The notes: a model not told the origin generated them from the sequence alone. A DNA stretch of 45,695 bases from Gammaproteobacteria bacterium RIFOXYD12_FULL_61_37 (GCA_001801995.1 MGZB01000019.1:1-45695); one strand, 5' to 3'; shown: positions 10,245 through 18,854, counted from the stretch's first letter. Numbers and translations: made by a program.

Positions 10245-10784
10245 ATGAATAAAATGGCCTGCTTCCGAAACTTGGCCCAGTTCCCGGTCCTGATCCTGTT
10301 GTCCCTGACGCTGGGATTGGGCGGTTGCGTCGATATCTCCGAGTTCTACTCGATCCGCCCCGAACAGCCCGACTTTGACCGTATCGGCTCGGGGCAAACC
10401 GGCAAGGTGGACGAAAAGCGCTTGCAGGTCGTGGGTCTCGCCCTGGCCCAGCTGGGCACGCCCTATTCCTGGGGGGGCAATACGCCCGAGCGGGGGTTCG
10501 ATTGCAGTGGCCTGGTCCAGTACACCTATAACAACGCCGGTGTTCCGGTGCCCCGGACGGCTACCGAACAGCGCACCCAAGCCAGCAGCAAGAACATCGT
10601 CAACCTGCTCCCCGGCGACCTGCTCTTCTTCCAGCTCGACGACAAAGACCGGGAGCATGTGGCCATTTACCTGGGCGCGGGGGAATTCATACACGCCCCT
10701 TCCACCGGCAGCAGCGTGAGATTGGAAAGTATCCGCTCCTCCTACTGGCAAGAGCGGTTCCACGGGGCCGGGACCTATCTTTGA
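10245..10784 (+). CDS. NlpC/P60 family lipoprotein peptidase
   Basis: Predicted outer-membrane-anchored cell-wall hydrolase (gamma-D-Glu-diaminoacyl endopeptidase type), 179 residues. A signal peptide ends at lipobox LGGC (Cys28 lipidated). The NlpC/P60 domain (about 60-175) has the catalytic Cys in FDCSGLVQY, the first His in REHVAIYLG and the second in FIHAPSTGS. The layout matches MepS/Spr-type enzymes that cleave peptidoglycan cross-links. The ATG at 10245 has only a weak GAAG site upstream. A Fur-like AT-rich segment precedes it. Confidence 0.9.
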   Translation: MNKMACFRNLAQFPVLILLSLTLGLGGCVDISEFYSIRPEQPDFDRIGSGQTGKVDEKRLQVVGLALAQLGTPYSWGGNTPERGFDCSGLVQYTYNNAGVPVPRTATEQRTQASSKNIVNLLPGDLLFFQLDDKDREHVAIYLGAGEFIHAPSTGSSVRLESIRSSYWQERFHGAGTYL

Positions 10785-10938
10785 TCCTGACCGGATATTG
10801 GGTCTTGCCAGTCCCCCGTCCTCGTCTACACTCAAATCAGGGCCGACTCTTGTTGGCGCCAAACACCCGCTCCCTGGTCCGCGAGCAGTATCCATGCCGA
10901 CCATCTGGAGCGGGTTCATCATTTCAGGGAGAAGGACC

Positions 10939-11397
10939 TTGCTCAGACCTCATGCCCTCATTGCCCTTTTGATCTTGCTGTTCGCCGGCCCCTGTCGTGC
11001 TGCGGTCATGAGCGGCTGGGTGGTTTGGGTGGTGGACGGCGATACCCTGCATCTGATGGACGAGGCCGGCGAGCGCCACCGCATTCGTTTGTCCGGCATC
11101 AACGCCCCGGAGAAGGATAAGCCCTTTGCCCAGGGGGCCAGGGATCAACTGGTTTCCCTGGTTCAAGGCAAGCGGGTGAGCGTCTATTGGGACAAGGTCG
11201 ATAAATACGAGCGCATCGTCGGCAAGGTGGTCAGCGAGGGGCGGGACATCAATCTGGCCCTGATCCGGACGGGATATGCCCTCTGGTATCGCCGCTTTGC
11301 CCAGGAACAGAATCCGGTGGACCAGATGCTCTACGAGAATGCCGAGCAGGCGGCCAAGCGGGAGGGGGCAGGGCTTTGGAGTGGCCAGCGCCGCTAA
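10939..11397 (+). CDS. Secreted thermonuclease (SNase-like)
   Basis: Exported Ca2+-dependent nuclease of the staphylococcal nuclease family. The TTG at 10939 is chosen as start because a strong site (AGGGAGAAGGA) sits just upstream and it places a signal peptide (LIALLILLFAGPCRA) at the N-terminus; an ATG at 10893 in the same frame is possible but would bury that signal. The OB-fold domain shows VDGDTLHL, IRLSGINAPE (Arg and Asp/Glu ligands) and later VDKYERIVGKV (catalytic Glu-Arg), then ALIRTGYALWYRRF. About 152 residues, normal for bacterial single-domain SNases. No operon partner: 150-base gap from the peptidase gene. Confidence 0.88.
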   Translation: MLRPHALIALLILLFAGPCRAAVMSGWVVWVVDGDTLHLMDEAGERHRIRLSGINAPEKDKPFAQGARDQLVSLVQGKRVSVYWDKVDKYERIVGKVVSEGRDINLALIRTGYALWYRRFAQEQNPVDQMLYENAEQAAKREGAGLWSGQRR

Positions 11398-11510
11398 ATC
11401 GGAGAGGCAGTTTCTGTTAATATTTCTTTGAAATCTGTCGTGTTAGGGTCTAAAGTTAATGCTGATTATGACGTATCTTTTGACTGTTGGAGCCTAAGAG
11501 GAGCTCAGAC

Positions 11511-12122
11511 ATGAGACGGATTAAGTTTCTTTTCGTAACCCTCGTGATGATGGGCGTTTCCGGCTGTTTGACCCATAGCTCCCTGCTCAGCAGCGGGATG
11601 GTGGGCGGGCCGTTGCAGGATGACGCCTCCGTTGCCGTGACGGTAAGCCGGGCCACCGATCTGGAGAAGAAGGACGATTGGCCGGGGGCGCTGGAAATCT
11701 ACCGCTTTGCCCTGAGCCGGAACCCGAAGGACAAGGATCTGGAATCGGCCCATGCCGCCTTCATGAAGCGGCGGGGGGCCTATCTCGCGCGTCTCGAAGT
11801 GGACATGTTGATCGCGCAGGCCCAGTGGCTCCAGAAACAGCGACTATACGACGAGGCCGCAAAGGGCCAGGAAGAGGGGCTGAAATCGGAGGAAAAAATC
11901 GCAGTGGTTGCCAAATCACTGGCCGGCAGGGGCGAGGAGGCCCTGGCGCGGAAGGACTACCGGCTGGCCAAGCGGGCAATCCCCCAGGCCGTTAAGCTGC
12001 ACTCCAGCCCCGAAACCGAGTCGGCCTATCAAAAATGGGTCGATTGGGTGAAGAAAGCGCGCGTTGCCAAGGGGCAAAGACAGGCGACGATCGCGGAGAA
12101 GAAGAACCTGGCTCAGAATTGA
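11511..12122 (+). CDS. Small helical lipoprotein of unknown function
   Basis: Lipoprotein of 203 residues: signal peptide with lipobox VSGC (Cys20). The mature part is largely helical and charged. Residues about 48-75 (DLEKKDDWPGALEIYRFAL, NPKDKDLESAH) resemble a TPR-type hairpin, and a second helical pair lies at about 135-165 (GRGEEALARKDYRLAKRAI). No enzyme motif is seen. Start ATG 11511 follows AAGAGGAGCT. Its last 10 bases overlap the end of the convergent DUF6629-like gene. An AT-rich stretch at 11410-11470 probably holds its promoter. Confidence 0.75.
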   Translation: MRRIKFLFVTLVMMGVSGCLTHSSLLSSGMVGGPLQDDASVAVTVSRATDLEKKDDWPGALEIYRFALSRNPKDKDLESAHAAFMKRRGAYLARLEVDMLIAQAQWLQKQRLYDEAAKGQEEGLKSEEKIAVVAKSLAGRGEEALARKDYRLAKRAIPQAVKLHSSPETESAYQKWVDWVKKARVAKGQRQATIAEKKNLAQN

Positions 12123-12778
12123 GAAGCCGGCAGCTCTCTCAAAATGCGCAGGCTGTAGAGGGAGAGAAAGGCGGCGAAAAAGCACCAGATGGAGGTGAAG
12201 GCATAGTGGAAGAACAGGGCGCTGAGGAGGACGGAGATCAGCAGCAGCACCCCATAGGTCTTTACCGGCGGCCTTGAAGAGAACACCAGGGGAAGACCGA
12301 CCAGCAGGGCGTAGGCCAGGCAGATCACTACCCTGGGGATGTAGGCGTCGGTGATCAGGAACGAGTGATAGGCGATGGAATGACGGGCGATCGCGGGCAT
12401 GAGCCGCGTTTCATCCAGAAGCAGCGGTAAATAGAGGACCGATCCCAGCAGAACCCCAAGGACGATGGCGGTTGTCATCCAATCCCGCTTGCGGCCATCG
12501 GTCTCCAGTCGCCAGGCAGCGAAGGGGACCAGGATCGGCCAGAGAAAAAAGGCGAAAAAGAGGAACCCGAGCGCGGCGCTGGATTGGAGCTGGGGGGAAT
12601 CCCCTTCAAGGCCTATCCACAGAGCTCCTTCGATCAGTTGTTGAACCCCGAACAGCAAGGGAAAGCCGGCCAGGGGCAGATAGCGCGAATCCCGCCCCTG
12701 AGCCTTGGTTACGGTGTAGGCGCCTATGGGCAATAACAGGCTTCCGGCAAAAAAACTGACGCTGGCCGAGAGACACAT
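12113..12778 (-). CDS. DUF6629-like integral membrane protein
   Basis: A 221-residue protein with about seven hydrophobic helices. The opening MCLSASVSFFAGSLLLPIG and the conserved LLFGVQQLIEGALWIGL match a family of small bacterial membrane proteins of unknown function (DUF6629). No catalytic motif. Monocistronic on the minus strand; 3' end overlaps the lipoprotein gene by 10 bases. Its upstream region runs into the MITE-like repeat that begins about 100 bases away. Confidence 0.7.
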   Translation of the reverse strand: MCLSASVSFFAGSLLLPIGAYTVTKAQGRDSRYLPLAGFPLLFGVQQLIEGALWIGLEGDSPQLQSSAALGFLFFAFFLWPILVPFAAWRLETDGRKRDWMTTAIVLGVLLGSVLYLPLLLDETRLMPAIARHSIAYHSFLITDAYIPRVVICLAYALLVGLPLVFSSRPPVKTYGVLLLISVLLSALFFHYAFTSIWCFFAAFLSLYSLRILRELPASQF

Positions 12779-12876
12779 GGCTATCCTGTTCGGGTAGAGA
12801 TATTGTCACCGGCAACTTACCCCAGATTTCCCCTCGTGACATCCCCCTCCCCCAACCGAGACGAACAGCCCTTGGT

Positions 12877-13302
12877 CTTAGAAACCTCTTTTCAACCGCA
12901 AAGGACGCAAAGAACGCTAAGGAAACCCATCCGATGCATTTGTTCGGCGCATCCATGCGCCTCACCCCTCCGGAGCTGGCGCGAAAACCCGCTCCCGGCG
13001 GTTTTTTGTTCGGCGCATCTATGCGCCTCACCCCTCCGGAGCTGGCGCGAAAACCCGCTCCCGGCGGTTTTTTGTTCGGCGCATCCATGCGCCTCACCCC
13101 TCCGGGGCTGGCGCGAAAACCCGCTCCCGGCGGTTTTTTGTTCGGCGCATCCATGCGCCTCACCCCTCCGGGGCTGGCGCGAAAATCCGCTCCCGACGGT
13201 TTTTTGTCTGTGCCCCCAGCTTCCTGGTCAGGGGCGTAACCTAGACAAGCCAATGAATTCCTTCGCGTTCCTTCGCGTTCTTTGCGGTTAAATGAGGAAA
13301 TT
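12877..13302. mobile_element. MITE-like element, copy 1, with internal expansion
   Basis: Ends are imperfect inverted repeats: the left end holds CAACCGCAAAGGACGCAAAG (12893-12912) continuing into AACGCTAAGGAAA, and the right end is GCGTTCTTTGCGGTT (13275-13289) followed by AAATGAGGAAATTAGG. The inner right flank (GACAAGCCAATGAATTCC) is shared with copy 2 at 35739-35903. This copy is longer because four 66-bp tandem units sit inside. No transposase is encoded, so any movement would need one in trans. It ends exactly where srkA begins and may supply the ribosome site (GAGG at 13294) for that gene. Confidence 0.75.
12941..13204. repeat. Four tandem 66-bp repeats
   Basis: Units begin at 12941, 13007, 13073 and 13139 (each TGTTCGGCGC), with only scattered substitutions, mostly in units 3 and 4. 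Each unit contains the short palindrome GGCGCAT-CC-ATGCGCC and a segment GGCGCGAAAACCCGCTCC. The period is a multiple of three, so several frames stay open; this open reading is a by-product and not evidence of a protein. The sequence after unit 4 departs into the part shared with copy 2 of the element. Confidence 0.93.
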
Positions 13303-13305
13303 AGG

Positions 13306-14313
13306 TTGATTGAACAGGCAGAGAACCAGGACGAAGAGCAGGCCTTTTGCCGTCTGGGTCCGGAACAGATTCTCGATGCCGTCGAAGCGGTGGGCTACCC
13401 CTGCGATGGCCGGATGCTGGCGTTGAACAGTTACGAAAACCGGGTCTATCAGTTAGGGATCGAGGGCGGCGAACCCGTCGTCGTCAAATTTTATCGCCCC
13501 GGCCGCTGGAGCGATGCGGCCATTCTGGAGGAACACGGGTTTGCATGTGAGCTGGCAGAGGGAGAGATCCCCGTAATCGCCCCGCTCGCGGACGCCGAGG
13601 GGATAACCCTGCATCACCAGGGTCTCCATCGATTCGCGGTCTTTCCCCGGCGAGGGGGGCGTCCCCCCGAACTGGACAATCGGGAGCATCTGGAACAGTT
13701 GGGCCGCTTCATGGCCCGCATCCATCTGGTGGGCGAGATCCGTCCCTTCCAGGCCCGTCCGACCCTGGGGATTCAGGAATTCGGCCTGGATTCCTATCAA
13801 TTCCTGCTGGAAAAGGGCTTCATTCCCCAGGGGCTGGAGCAGAGCTACCGAACCCTGGCGGAGGATCTGATCGAACGGATCAGAGATGCCTACCGGCGGG
13901 CGGGTAGTCCGGGATATCTGCGGCTCCATGGCGATGCCCATTGCGGCAACATTCTCTGGACCGGTGCCGGTCCCCATTTCGTCGATCTGGACGATGCCCG
14001 CATGGGGCCGGCGATCCAGGACCTTTGGATGTTCTTGTCCGGGGAGCGGGTCGAGAGGACCATCGCACTCTGCGACTTGCTGGAGGGCTATACCCAATTC
14101 CGCGATTTCGACAGCCGCGAACTCCACCTGATCGAGGCCCTGCGCACCCTGCGGATGATGCACTACGCCGCCTGGCTGGGACGGCGATGGACCGATCCCG
14201 CCTTTCCACTCGCCTTTCCCTGGTTCAACGAACCGCGCTATTGGGACGAGCACATCCTCACGCTCCGCGAACAGGCGGCCATTCTGGACGAGCCGGCGTT
14301 GGACTGGGATTGA
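13306..14313 (+). CDS. srkA: Stress response kinase A (SrkA/YihE family)
   Basis: Cytoplasmic APH-fold Ser/Thr kinase; the E. coli relative phosphorylates proteins and protects against stress-induced death. Seen: ALNSYENRVYQLG (SrkA-type nucleotide-binding start), VVKFYRPGRWSDAAILEEH with the Lys and Glu of the ATP site, the catalytic loop LHGDAHCGNILW (Asp and Asn), and the metal-binding FVDLDDARMGPA. The C-terminal helices (YWDEHILTLREQ) are typical. Length about 335, near the family norm of 328. TTG at 13306 is preferred (GAGG 8 bases upstream); an upstream TTG at 13282 lies inside the repeat. It ends 1 base before the convergent GGDEF gene. Confidence 0.9.
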   Translation: MIEQAENQDEEQAFCRLGPEQILDAVEAVGYPCDGRMLALNSYENRVYQLGIEGGEPVVVKFYRPGRWSDAAILEEHGFACELAEGEIPVIAPLADAEGITLHHQGLHRFAVFPRRGGRPPELDNREHLEQLGRFMARIHLVGEIRPFQARPTLGIQEFGLDSYQFLLEKGFIPQGLEQSYRTLAEDLIERIRDAYRRAGSPGYLRLHGDAHCGNILWTGAGPHFVDLDDARMGPAIQDLWMFLSGERVERTIALCDLLEGYTQFRDFDSRELHLIEALRTLRMMHYAAWLGRRWTDPAFPLAFPWFNEPRYWDEHILTLREQAAILDEPALDWD

Positions 14314-14314
14314 T

Positions 14315-15406
14315 CTACTTGAAAGATCCGGCGGAGACTTGATTGCCACCGCTGGCCTTGGCCTGCTGCAAGGCCTGGCTGGCGGCTTCCATCATGGCGT
14401 TGAGAGACCTTCCCTCGGCGGGCTGGGTGACGATGCCGACGCTGACGGAGGGCGACATCGGGGCTGCGATTCCTTCGACCTGGATAGGTGATCGGGTAAT
14501 GGCTTGGCGCAATTTTTCGGCTACGACCACGGCGCGGACACTGGGTGTCTCGGAGAGTAGCGCCGCGAATTGGCCCGGCCCGGTGCGGACGACGCAATCC
14601 TCGGCGCGGAGGTTGTGCGACAGTATCTCCGCGATACGTTTGATGCAGGCCTCCGTTGCCGTGGGGCCATGATTGTTCCGGTAGTTGTTGAAGTGATCGA
14701 TCTCCAGGCGCAGCAGGGAGAGGGGCAGGCGCCTACGGACGTGGCGGCTTGATTCCGTGTTGAATCGCTCGATAAACACAAGCTCGTTCGGCAGGCCGGT
14801 CAGGGGATCGAAATAGGCGCGCACGGCGTGCCGGTCGGCCTCGATCAGGGCAGCCATGCTGTTGGCCAGGGGAGCGAGATGCACGGCCAATGCCCGGTCA
14901 TAGCCACCCTCGCGGTTGCCGATGGCGACCAGTCCAGACACCTGGTCACGAATGAGGAGCGGTATCCCGAGAAAGTTGTCTAGCGAGGGGGCTCCGGGGA
15001 GTGGACCGAAAAGCCGGTAAGAAAGGGTGGATTGGTTGGAAATGACCGGCATCCTGGATTTGAACAGCCCCTCGATAAGCGACTCCGGGAGCAGATTGAA
15101 CTCCTCGGGTGGAGCGGCCTCCCGGATCAACGGCTCATCGCCGTCCCCGTCAAGCAGCCGCAATGCGTGGATTCTGAGGCGGATACCCAGCGCTCCCTCG
15201 ACTTCCTGATACTCGCCGATAAAGCCGTAGGCTGACTCGGTGTGCATCATTAGGCCGGACAGCAGCCGGTCGAACAGGGTTGCCCTGTCCGTCCCCGAGG
15301 CGAAGTCGGAACTGAAGCGGGAGAGCAGCGCGACCAAGACCTCGAAGTCCCTGCACTTGGGCTCGAAGGGGCGGCTGCAATTGCCTGGGGGAGTTAAGGG
15401 TTTCAT
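14315..15406 (-). CDS. GAF-GGDEF protein with degenerate active site
   Basis: Cytoplasmic 363-residue protein: GAF domain (about residues 20-190; DNFLGIPLLIRDQVSGLVAIGN) followed by a GGDEF domain (about 195-355; FDPLTGLPNELVFIERF). The signature is GPGQF (276-280) where active cyclases have GGDEF/GGEEF, and the metal-binding segment is EIDHFNNYRNNHG. Loss of the acidic catalytic residue suggests no diguanylate cyclase activity; a role as a GTP- or c-di-GMP-related sensor or partner protein is inference. No membrane helix. Monocistronic, convergent with srkA. Confidence 0.87.
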   Translation of the reverse strand: MKPLTPPGNCSRPFEPKCRDFEVLVALLSRFSSDFASGTDRATLFDRLLSGLMMHTESAYGFIGEYQEVEGALGIRLRIHALRLLDGDGDEPLIREAAPPEEFNLLPESLIEGLFKSRMPVISNQSTLSYRLFGPLPGAPSLDNFLGIPLLIRDQVSGLVAIGNREGGYDRALAVHLAPLANSMAALIEADRHAVRAYFDPLTGLPNELVFIERFNTESSRHVRRRLPLSLLRLEIDHFNNYRNNHGPTATEACIKRIAEILSHNLRAEDCVVRTGPGQFAALLSETPSVRAVVVAEKLRQAITRSPIQVEGIAAPMSPSVSVGIVTQPAEGRSLNAMMEAASQALQQAKASGGNQVSAGSFK

Positions 15407-15691
15407 AGAGATACTGCGTGTAGGCCTGAAGAATAATCTACAACCTGCTGAACATTAAGGCAACTCGCGTTAGACACCTGAGGATTGGGATGCCGTCCAC
15501 ACCCTTGCAACTTCACCGTCACGAAAAAAAGCGCGAGCTATACTGAACGCAGAGGATTCTAGGTTTAGGCATGCCTCTGGAGTGGTGGAGCGTCCAGCGG
15601 ATAAAAGGCGGAGGGGCCTCAAATATCCCCCCGCACCGGCGGCTGGCGCAAAGTGATGGCCCATTGTAGTGATCGTTAATGGAGAAAGACC

Positions 15692-16123
15692 ATGTTTTAC
15701 CGTACTTTGATTATGACAGTGTTGATGGTTGCCTTCGGGTTCGCCGGCACTACGGCATCCGCTTCCGAGCTGGCGGGTGGTATCAATGAACCGGACCTGG
15801 CCCTGTTGGACCAGGTGGTGAAGTCCAGCAAGGGTGAGATCCAGCTTGCCGAGCGTGGGCGGAACGCCGCGTTGATCGGCGGTCTGATCGCGGGAGCCGC
15901 TATTGCGGGAGCGGTTTCAGCCAATCGCCGGTCTGACCGGTACGAAAGGCCTGTCTACCGTGAAAGGCCCGTCTACCGCGAGCGCGTCTATTATGAGGGC
16001 GATTACAAGTCCGCGAAGAGACGCTGTGCTCGCCGGTACAACTCCTACGACTGGGGATCGGACACCTACGTCAACTATGACGGCTATGAAGTCCTCTGTC
16101 CCTACGTGCGTCCATGGCATTGA
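15692..16123 (+). CDS. Exported BA14K-like protein, paralogue 1
   Basis: A 143-residue secreted protein: signal peptide ending near ASA (about residue 25), a short conserved block NEPDLALLDQVVKSS, a glycine/alanine-rich hydrophobic stretch (about 55-72), an RPVYRE tandem, and a C-terminal module RRCARRYNSYDWGSDTYV ending CPYVRP. The pattern C-x3-Y-x-SYD-x3-TY resembles the BA14K family (small exported proteins reported to be lectin-like or immunoreactive). ATG 15692 has GGAGAAAG upstream. A paralogue with the same two blocks follows 147 bases later. Function unknown; a cell-surface role is inferred. Confidence 0.72.
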   Translation: MFYRTLIMTVLMVAFGFAGTTASASELAGGINEPDLALLDQVVKSSKGEIQLAERGRNAALIGGLIAGAAIAGAVSANRRSDRYERPVYRERPVYRERVYYEGDYKSAKRRCARRYNSYDWGSDTYVNYDGYEVLCPYVRPWH

Positions 16124-16161
16124 TTTGCAGGCAGGCGGCGCACCGATCGAAGATGAGAGAT

Positions 16162-16243
16162 AGGCCCCTGTTCAAGGGGCCTGCCCGCTGATCCCAGTCA
16201 CGTCCAGTGGCAAAGGGTCCGGCGAGGGGCCGTTCGGCCCCTC
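16162..16243. repeat. Two GC-rich hairpins between the BA14K-like genes
   Basis: First hairpin: AGGCCCC (16162-16168) with GGGGCCT (16176-16182). Second: GAGGGGCCG (16224-16232) with CGGCCCCTC (16235-16243), only two unpaired bases between. Neither has a T tract, so they look like attenuating or mRNA-stabilising structures between co-oriented genes more than intrinsic terminators. Confidence 0.6.
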
Positions 16244-16270
16244 TGTCCACCAGGAATAGGAGAAAAGATC

Positions 16271-16648
16271 ATGAACTTTCGTGTTTCGTTGATCGCGCTT
16301 GCGATGGTTTTTGTTATGGGGATGGGCGGGGCGGATGCTTACGCCGCCGATCCCGCAGTGGGAATAGGTGAACCGGATGTCGCCCTTATCGACCAGGTGG
16401 TGAAGTCCAGCGGAGAGGAGATTCTGCTCGCGGGCTACAGCGGTTTCTTTTACCGCTGCTATTACCGCGAACCTTGCCACTTCGGCAGAAGTTGTAGATA
16501 CCGCGACCGCTGTTTCCACGGTGACGGTTATCGCGCCGCCAAGCGGCGATGCGCCCTTCGCTACGATTCCTACGATTGGTATCTGGACACCATCATCACC
16601 CGCCGGGGCAACGAGAAGCTCTGTCCCTATGTGAGGCCTTACTACTGA
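16271..16648 (+). CDS. Exported BA14K-like protein, paralogue 2
   Basis: A 125-residue paralogue of the preceding gene: signal peptide ending near AYA (about residue 25), the shared block GEPDVALIDQVVKSSGEEI, a Cys/Tyr/Arg-rich middle (CYYREPCHFGRSCRYRDRC, five cysteines that paralogue 1 lacks) and the shared C-terminal module RRCALRYDSYDWYLDT ending CPYVRPYY. The clustered cysteines suggest periplasmic disulfides or metal binding. ATG 16271 follows AATAGGAGAAAAG. Followed by a strong hairpin plus T run at 16763. Function unknown. Confidence 0.72.
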   Translation: MNFRVSLIALAMVFVMGMGGADAYAADPAVGIGEPDVALIDQVVKSSGEEILLAGYSGFFYRCYYREPCHFGRSCRYRDRCFHGDGYRAAKRRCALRYDSYDWYLDTIITRRGNEKLCPYVRPYY

Positions 16649-16762
16649 GATTATTCCCCTCTCGGTTTGGGCATCCTGCGTCGCCCTACCGCCTCCCCCT
16701 GGAGGCGTCCCTTGAGGGAGAGGGTAGGAAGAGAGTGTAAGCAAAGCAGTTGATTTAGCATT

Positions 16763-16797
16763 CTTCTCTCCCCTGCTTAGGGGAGAGAAGATGTTTT
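16763..16797 (+). terminator. Rho-independent terminator
   Basis: A perfect 11-bp stem, CTTCTCTCCCC (16763-16773) with GGGGAGAGAAG (16780-16790), loop TGCTTA, followed by ATGTTTTT. It closes the BA14K-like pair and lies just before the end of the convergent sulfatase gene. Confidence 0.75.
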
Positions 16798-16813
16798 TCC
16801 ACAGCCTCTCAGA

Positions 16814-18601
16814 TCAGGGTCCATTCCGTCCGCTCACTTCGTGCGGCTTCTGCGCGGCGTTAGCCAGCAGGTAGCGATAGCGTTCCCGCAGCTTTTCCTT
16901 TTCGACAGGGTACTCGATGGGGCAGTCGAAGTTCTTGCAGAAACCGCCGTCCGTCAGGTAGTCGTAGACCAGATAGGGAACGCCGAAGTGTTGGATGGTG
17001 GGCAGCTTTTTGGGCTTGCCGTCCTGTACCACCAGAATACGGTTGTGGTAGATGTTGTCCTCGATGTTGTTCAAGTAATTCAGGGCGTTATAGCGCTCCT
17101 TCCAGCCGCCGAGCATGGGGAGATGGTCCGCCAGGGCGATGACGAGTGCGTGGGGATACTGGCGGTTGATCCATTGCAGGTATTCCGCCAGGGGGCCGCT
17201 CCGGTAGTAGCTGATATTGACGATCTGCTCAAGGAAGACATCCTTGGATTCCACCTTCCATTTGATCGGCCTCTGCACATCGAAATAGAGATGGCCGTAA
17301 AGGGTCAATATATAGTTGAACAGGGGTTTTGCCGATTGGCGCTGTTCGAGGAAGCCCCGATTTTGTTCGAACAGGGCACCATCGAAGAGATACTTTTGAC
17401 CCTGTTCCAGATGGAGGTAGGTCGGCTTATCCGTATGCTCCCGCGCATAGTAAGACTCCGTGAATCCCATGCCCGGATAGGCACGGTTGGAGTTGAAGAA
17501 GGCGGGTATGTAAGGGGCGTTGGCCAGGGTGTCGTAGCCCAGCTCCGACAGGACGCGGGGCATGCAGGGAATGGGGTTGCTGGAGAAGATGTTGAATTCC
17601 ACCTGGTCGAATTCGGCGAAGGCGGGAACGCCGCATAGGACCTCGAATTCCGCCTGGGCGGTGCCGCCCCCGAACATGGGCGAAACGGAAAAACCCAACG
17701 CCTTGTCGTAAAGACGGCGGAAATTGGGGTCCAGATACTCATCCCTGCCCTTGAGCGGTTTCAACAGGCGCGGGTCGAGAAAACTCTCCAGCATCACCAC
17801 GAAAACTTGGCGATCCCGCCGGGCATTCGTCTTGAGATAGGCCAGGGCGCGGTCATAGTACTGTTGCTGATTGTCGTCCTGAATGTGGCTCTCCAGCTTG
17901 CCCCACGCCTCCAGGCGCCTGGCCTCGTTGTAGATCGCCAGGGTCAGGCGGCCGTTATTGGCCGCGTTTTCGGCTTGCATCCAGGGATTGAGGCCCCAAA
18001 GCCCGTACTCCAGACCCTTGGCCACCCATGCCGGGGTCAATACGATGGAGAAGACAAGGCTCAAGGCGGGCAGCGAAACCATCAGGGACCGGCGGTTGTA
18101 TTGAATCAGACGCAAGGCGAACCAGGCGATTCCCAGGGCTGACAGGATCATGCCGGATCGCAGCCAGAAATCACCTACCAGGAATAATTCGGGTAGCTCC
18201 CTGACTTGGGCCAGGGATGGGATGGCCCCAAAGGTGAGGTAATGCACGTCATGCACGGCGTAGGTGCCGTAGATGGGAGCCGAGGCCAGCAAAGGCCGCC
18301 AGCGCGAGGGCCGGAGAATCTGGTTGAAGGTGAAAAACAGGTAGAGGCAGAGAGGATATTCGATCCGGAAGACAATCTCATTTCCCCTGAATTCGTAGAA
18401 ATCGCCCAGCAGCCAGATCAATACGAACCAAAGACTAAAGGCCAGATAGATCCGGGTAGCGAGATAGAGGGGGCGAATGCCGTCAAGCCCCAGGGCAAGA
18501 AGCGCCTTCGGCGACAGCCGTTGCAGATCGGCTTCGCCAGGAAGTGACGGAATGTCTGCTGTAACCGCTAGGGTGGCGGCTTCACCTTCGGACTGATTCA
18601 T
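16814..18601 (-). CDS. LTA synthase-like membrane sulfatase/phosphoglycerol transferase
   Basis: A 595-residue protein: N-terminal membrane part with about five helices (residues 45-210), then a periplasmic alkaline-phosphatase-fold domain (about 260-560). Motifs match the LtaS/MdoB group: VVMLESFLDPRLL (metal Glu), FGGGTAQAEFEVLCG (nucleophile Thr in GGGT), LYGHLYFD (His) and IALADHLPMLGG (Asp-His metal pair). In Gram-negatives such proteins add phosphoglycerol or phosphoethanolamine to periplasmic glucans or surface glycans. The substrate here is unknown. Start ATG 18601; no operon partner. About 250 bases separate it from the next (divergent) gene. Confidence 0.85.
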   Translation of the reverse strand: MNQSEGEAATLAVTADIPSLPGEADLQRLSPKALLALGLDGIRPLYLATRIYLAFSLWFVLIWLLGDFYEFRGNEIVFRIEYPLCLYLFFTFNQILRPSRWRPLLASAPIYGTYAVHDVHYLTFGAIPSLAQVRELPELFLVGDFWLRSGMILSALGIAWFALRLIQYNRRSLMVSLPALSLVFSIVLTPAWVAKGLEYGLWGLNPWMQAENAANNGRLTLAIYNEARRLEAWGKLESHIQDDNQQQYYDRALAYLKTNARRDRQVFVVMLESFLDPRLLKPLKGRDEYLDPNFRRLYDKALGFSVSPMFGGGTAQAEFEVLCGVPAFAEFDQVEFNIFSSNPIPCMPRVLSELGYDTLANAPYIPAFFNSNRAYPGMGFTESYYAREHTDKPTYLHLEQGQKYLFDGALFEQNRGFLEQRQSAKPLFNYILTLYGHLYFDVQRPIKWKVESKDVFLEQIVNISYYRSGPLAEYLQWINRQYPHALVIALADHLPMLGGWKERYNALNYLNNIEDNIYHNRILVVQDGKPKKLPTIQHFGVPYLVYDYLTDGGFCKNFDCPIEYPVEKEKLRERYRYLLANAAQKPHEVSGRNGP

Positions 18602-18854
18602 CTAAGACCTTCGGACCGGGACCGGCCGGCCCAATTTGGTTCGAGGAGTACGGGGGTGCTGGATGACCAGGATCTGAGAAATAACGGATGCAGCGTTGAT
18701 TCAACAGGATTTCCAAACCGGCCCCAGCGTAACATTTTTGTAACGGAAGTCAAAAGGACCTCCCCACCGCCCATTTCAGCTTCCTCGGAGCAGGCCGGCG
18801 GATTCTCTGCTATTGTCAAAACAGATTCCGGATTGACCGCAACGGGGTTTGGTT

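Noticed and set aside
12941-13204. Possible CRISPR array
   Set aside because: The units are directly adjacent with no unique spacers and no cas genes are nearby.
12803-13291. Open frames on both strands across the 66-bp repeats
   Set aside because: Frames stay open because the repeat period is a multiple of three; the sequence is part of a non-coding element with a shorter copy elsewhere that has no such frame.
15407-15691. c-di-GMP riboswitch upstream of the BA14K-like genes
   Set aside because: No GEMM-type conserved core could be found in the leader.
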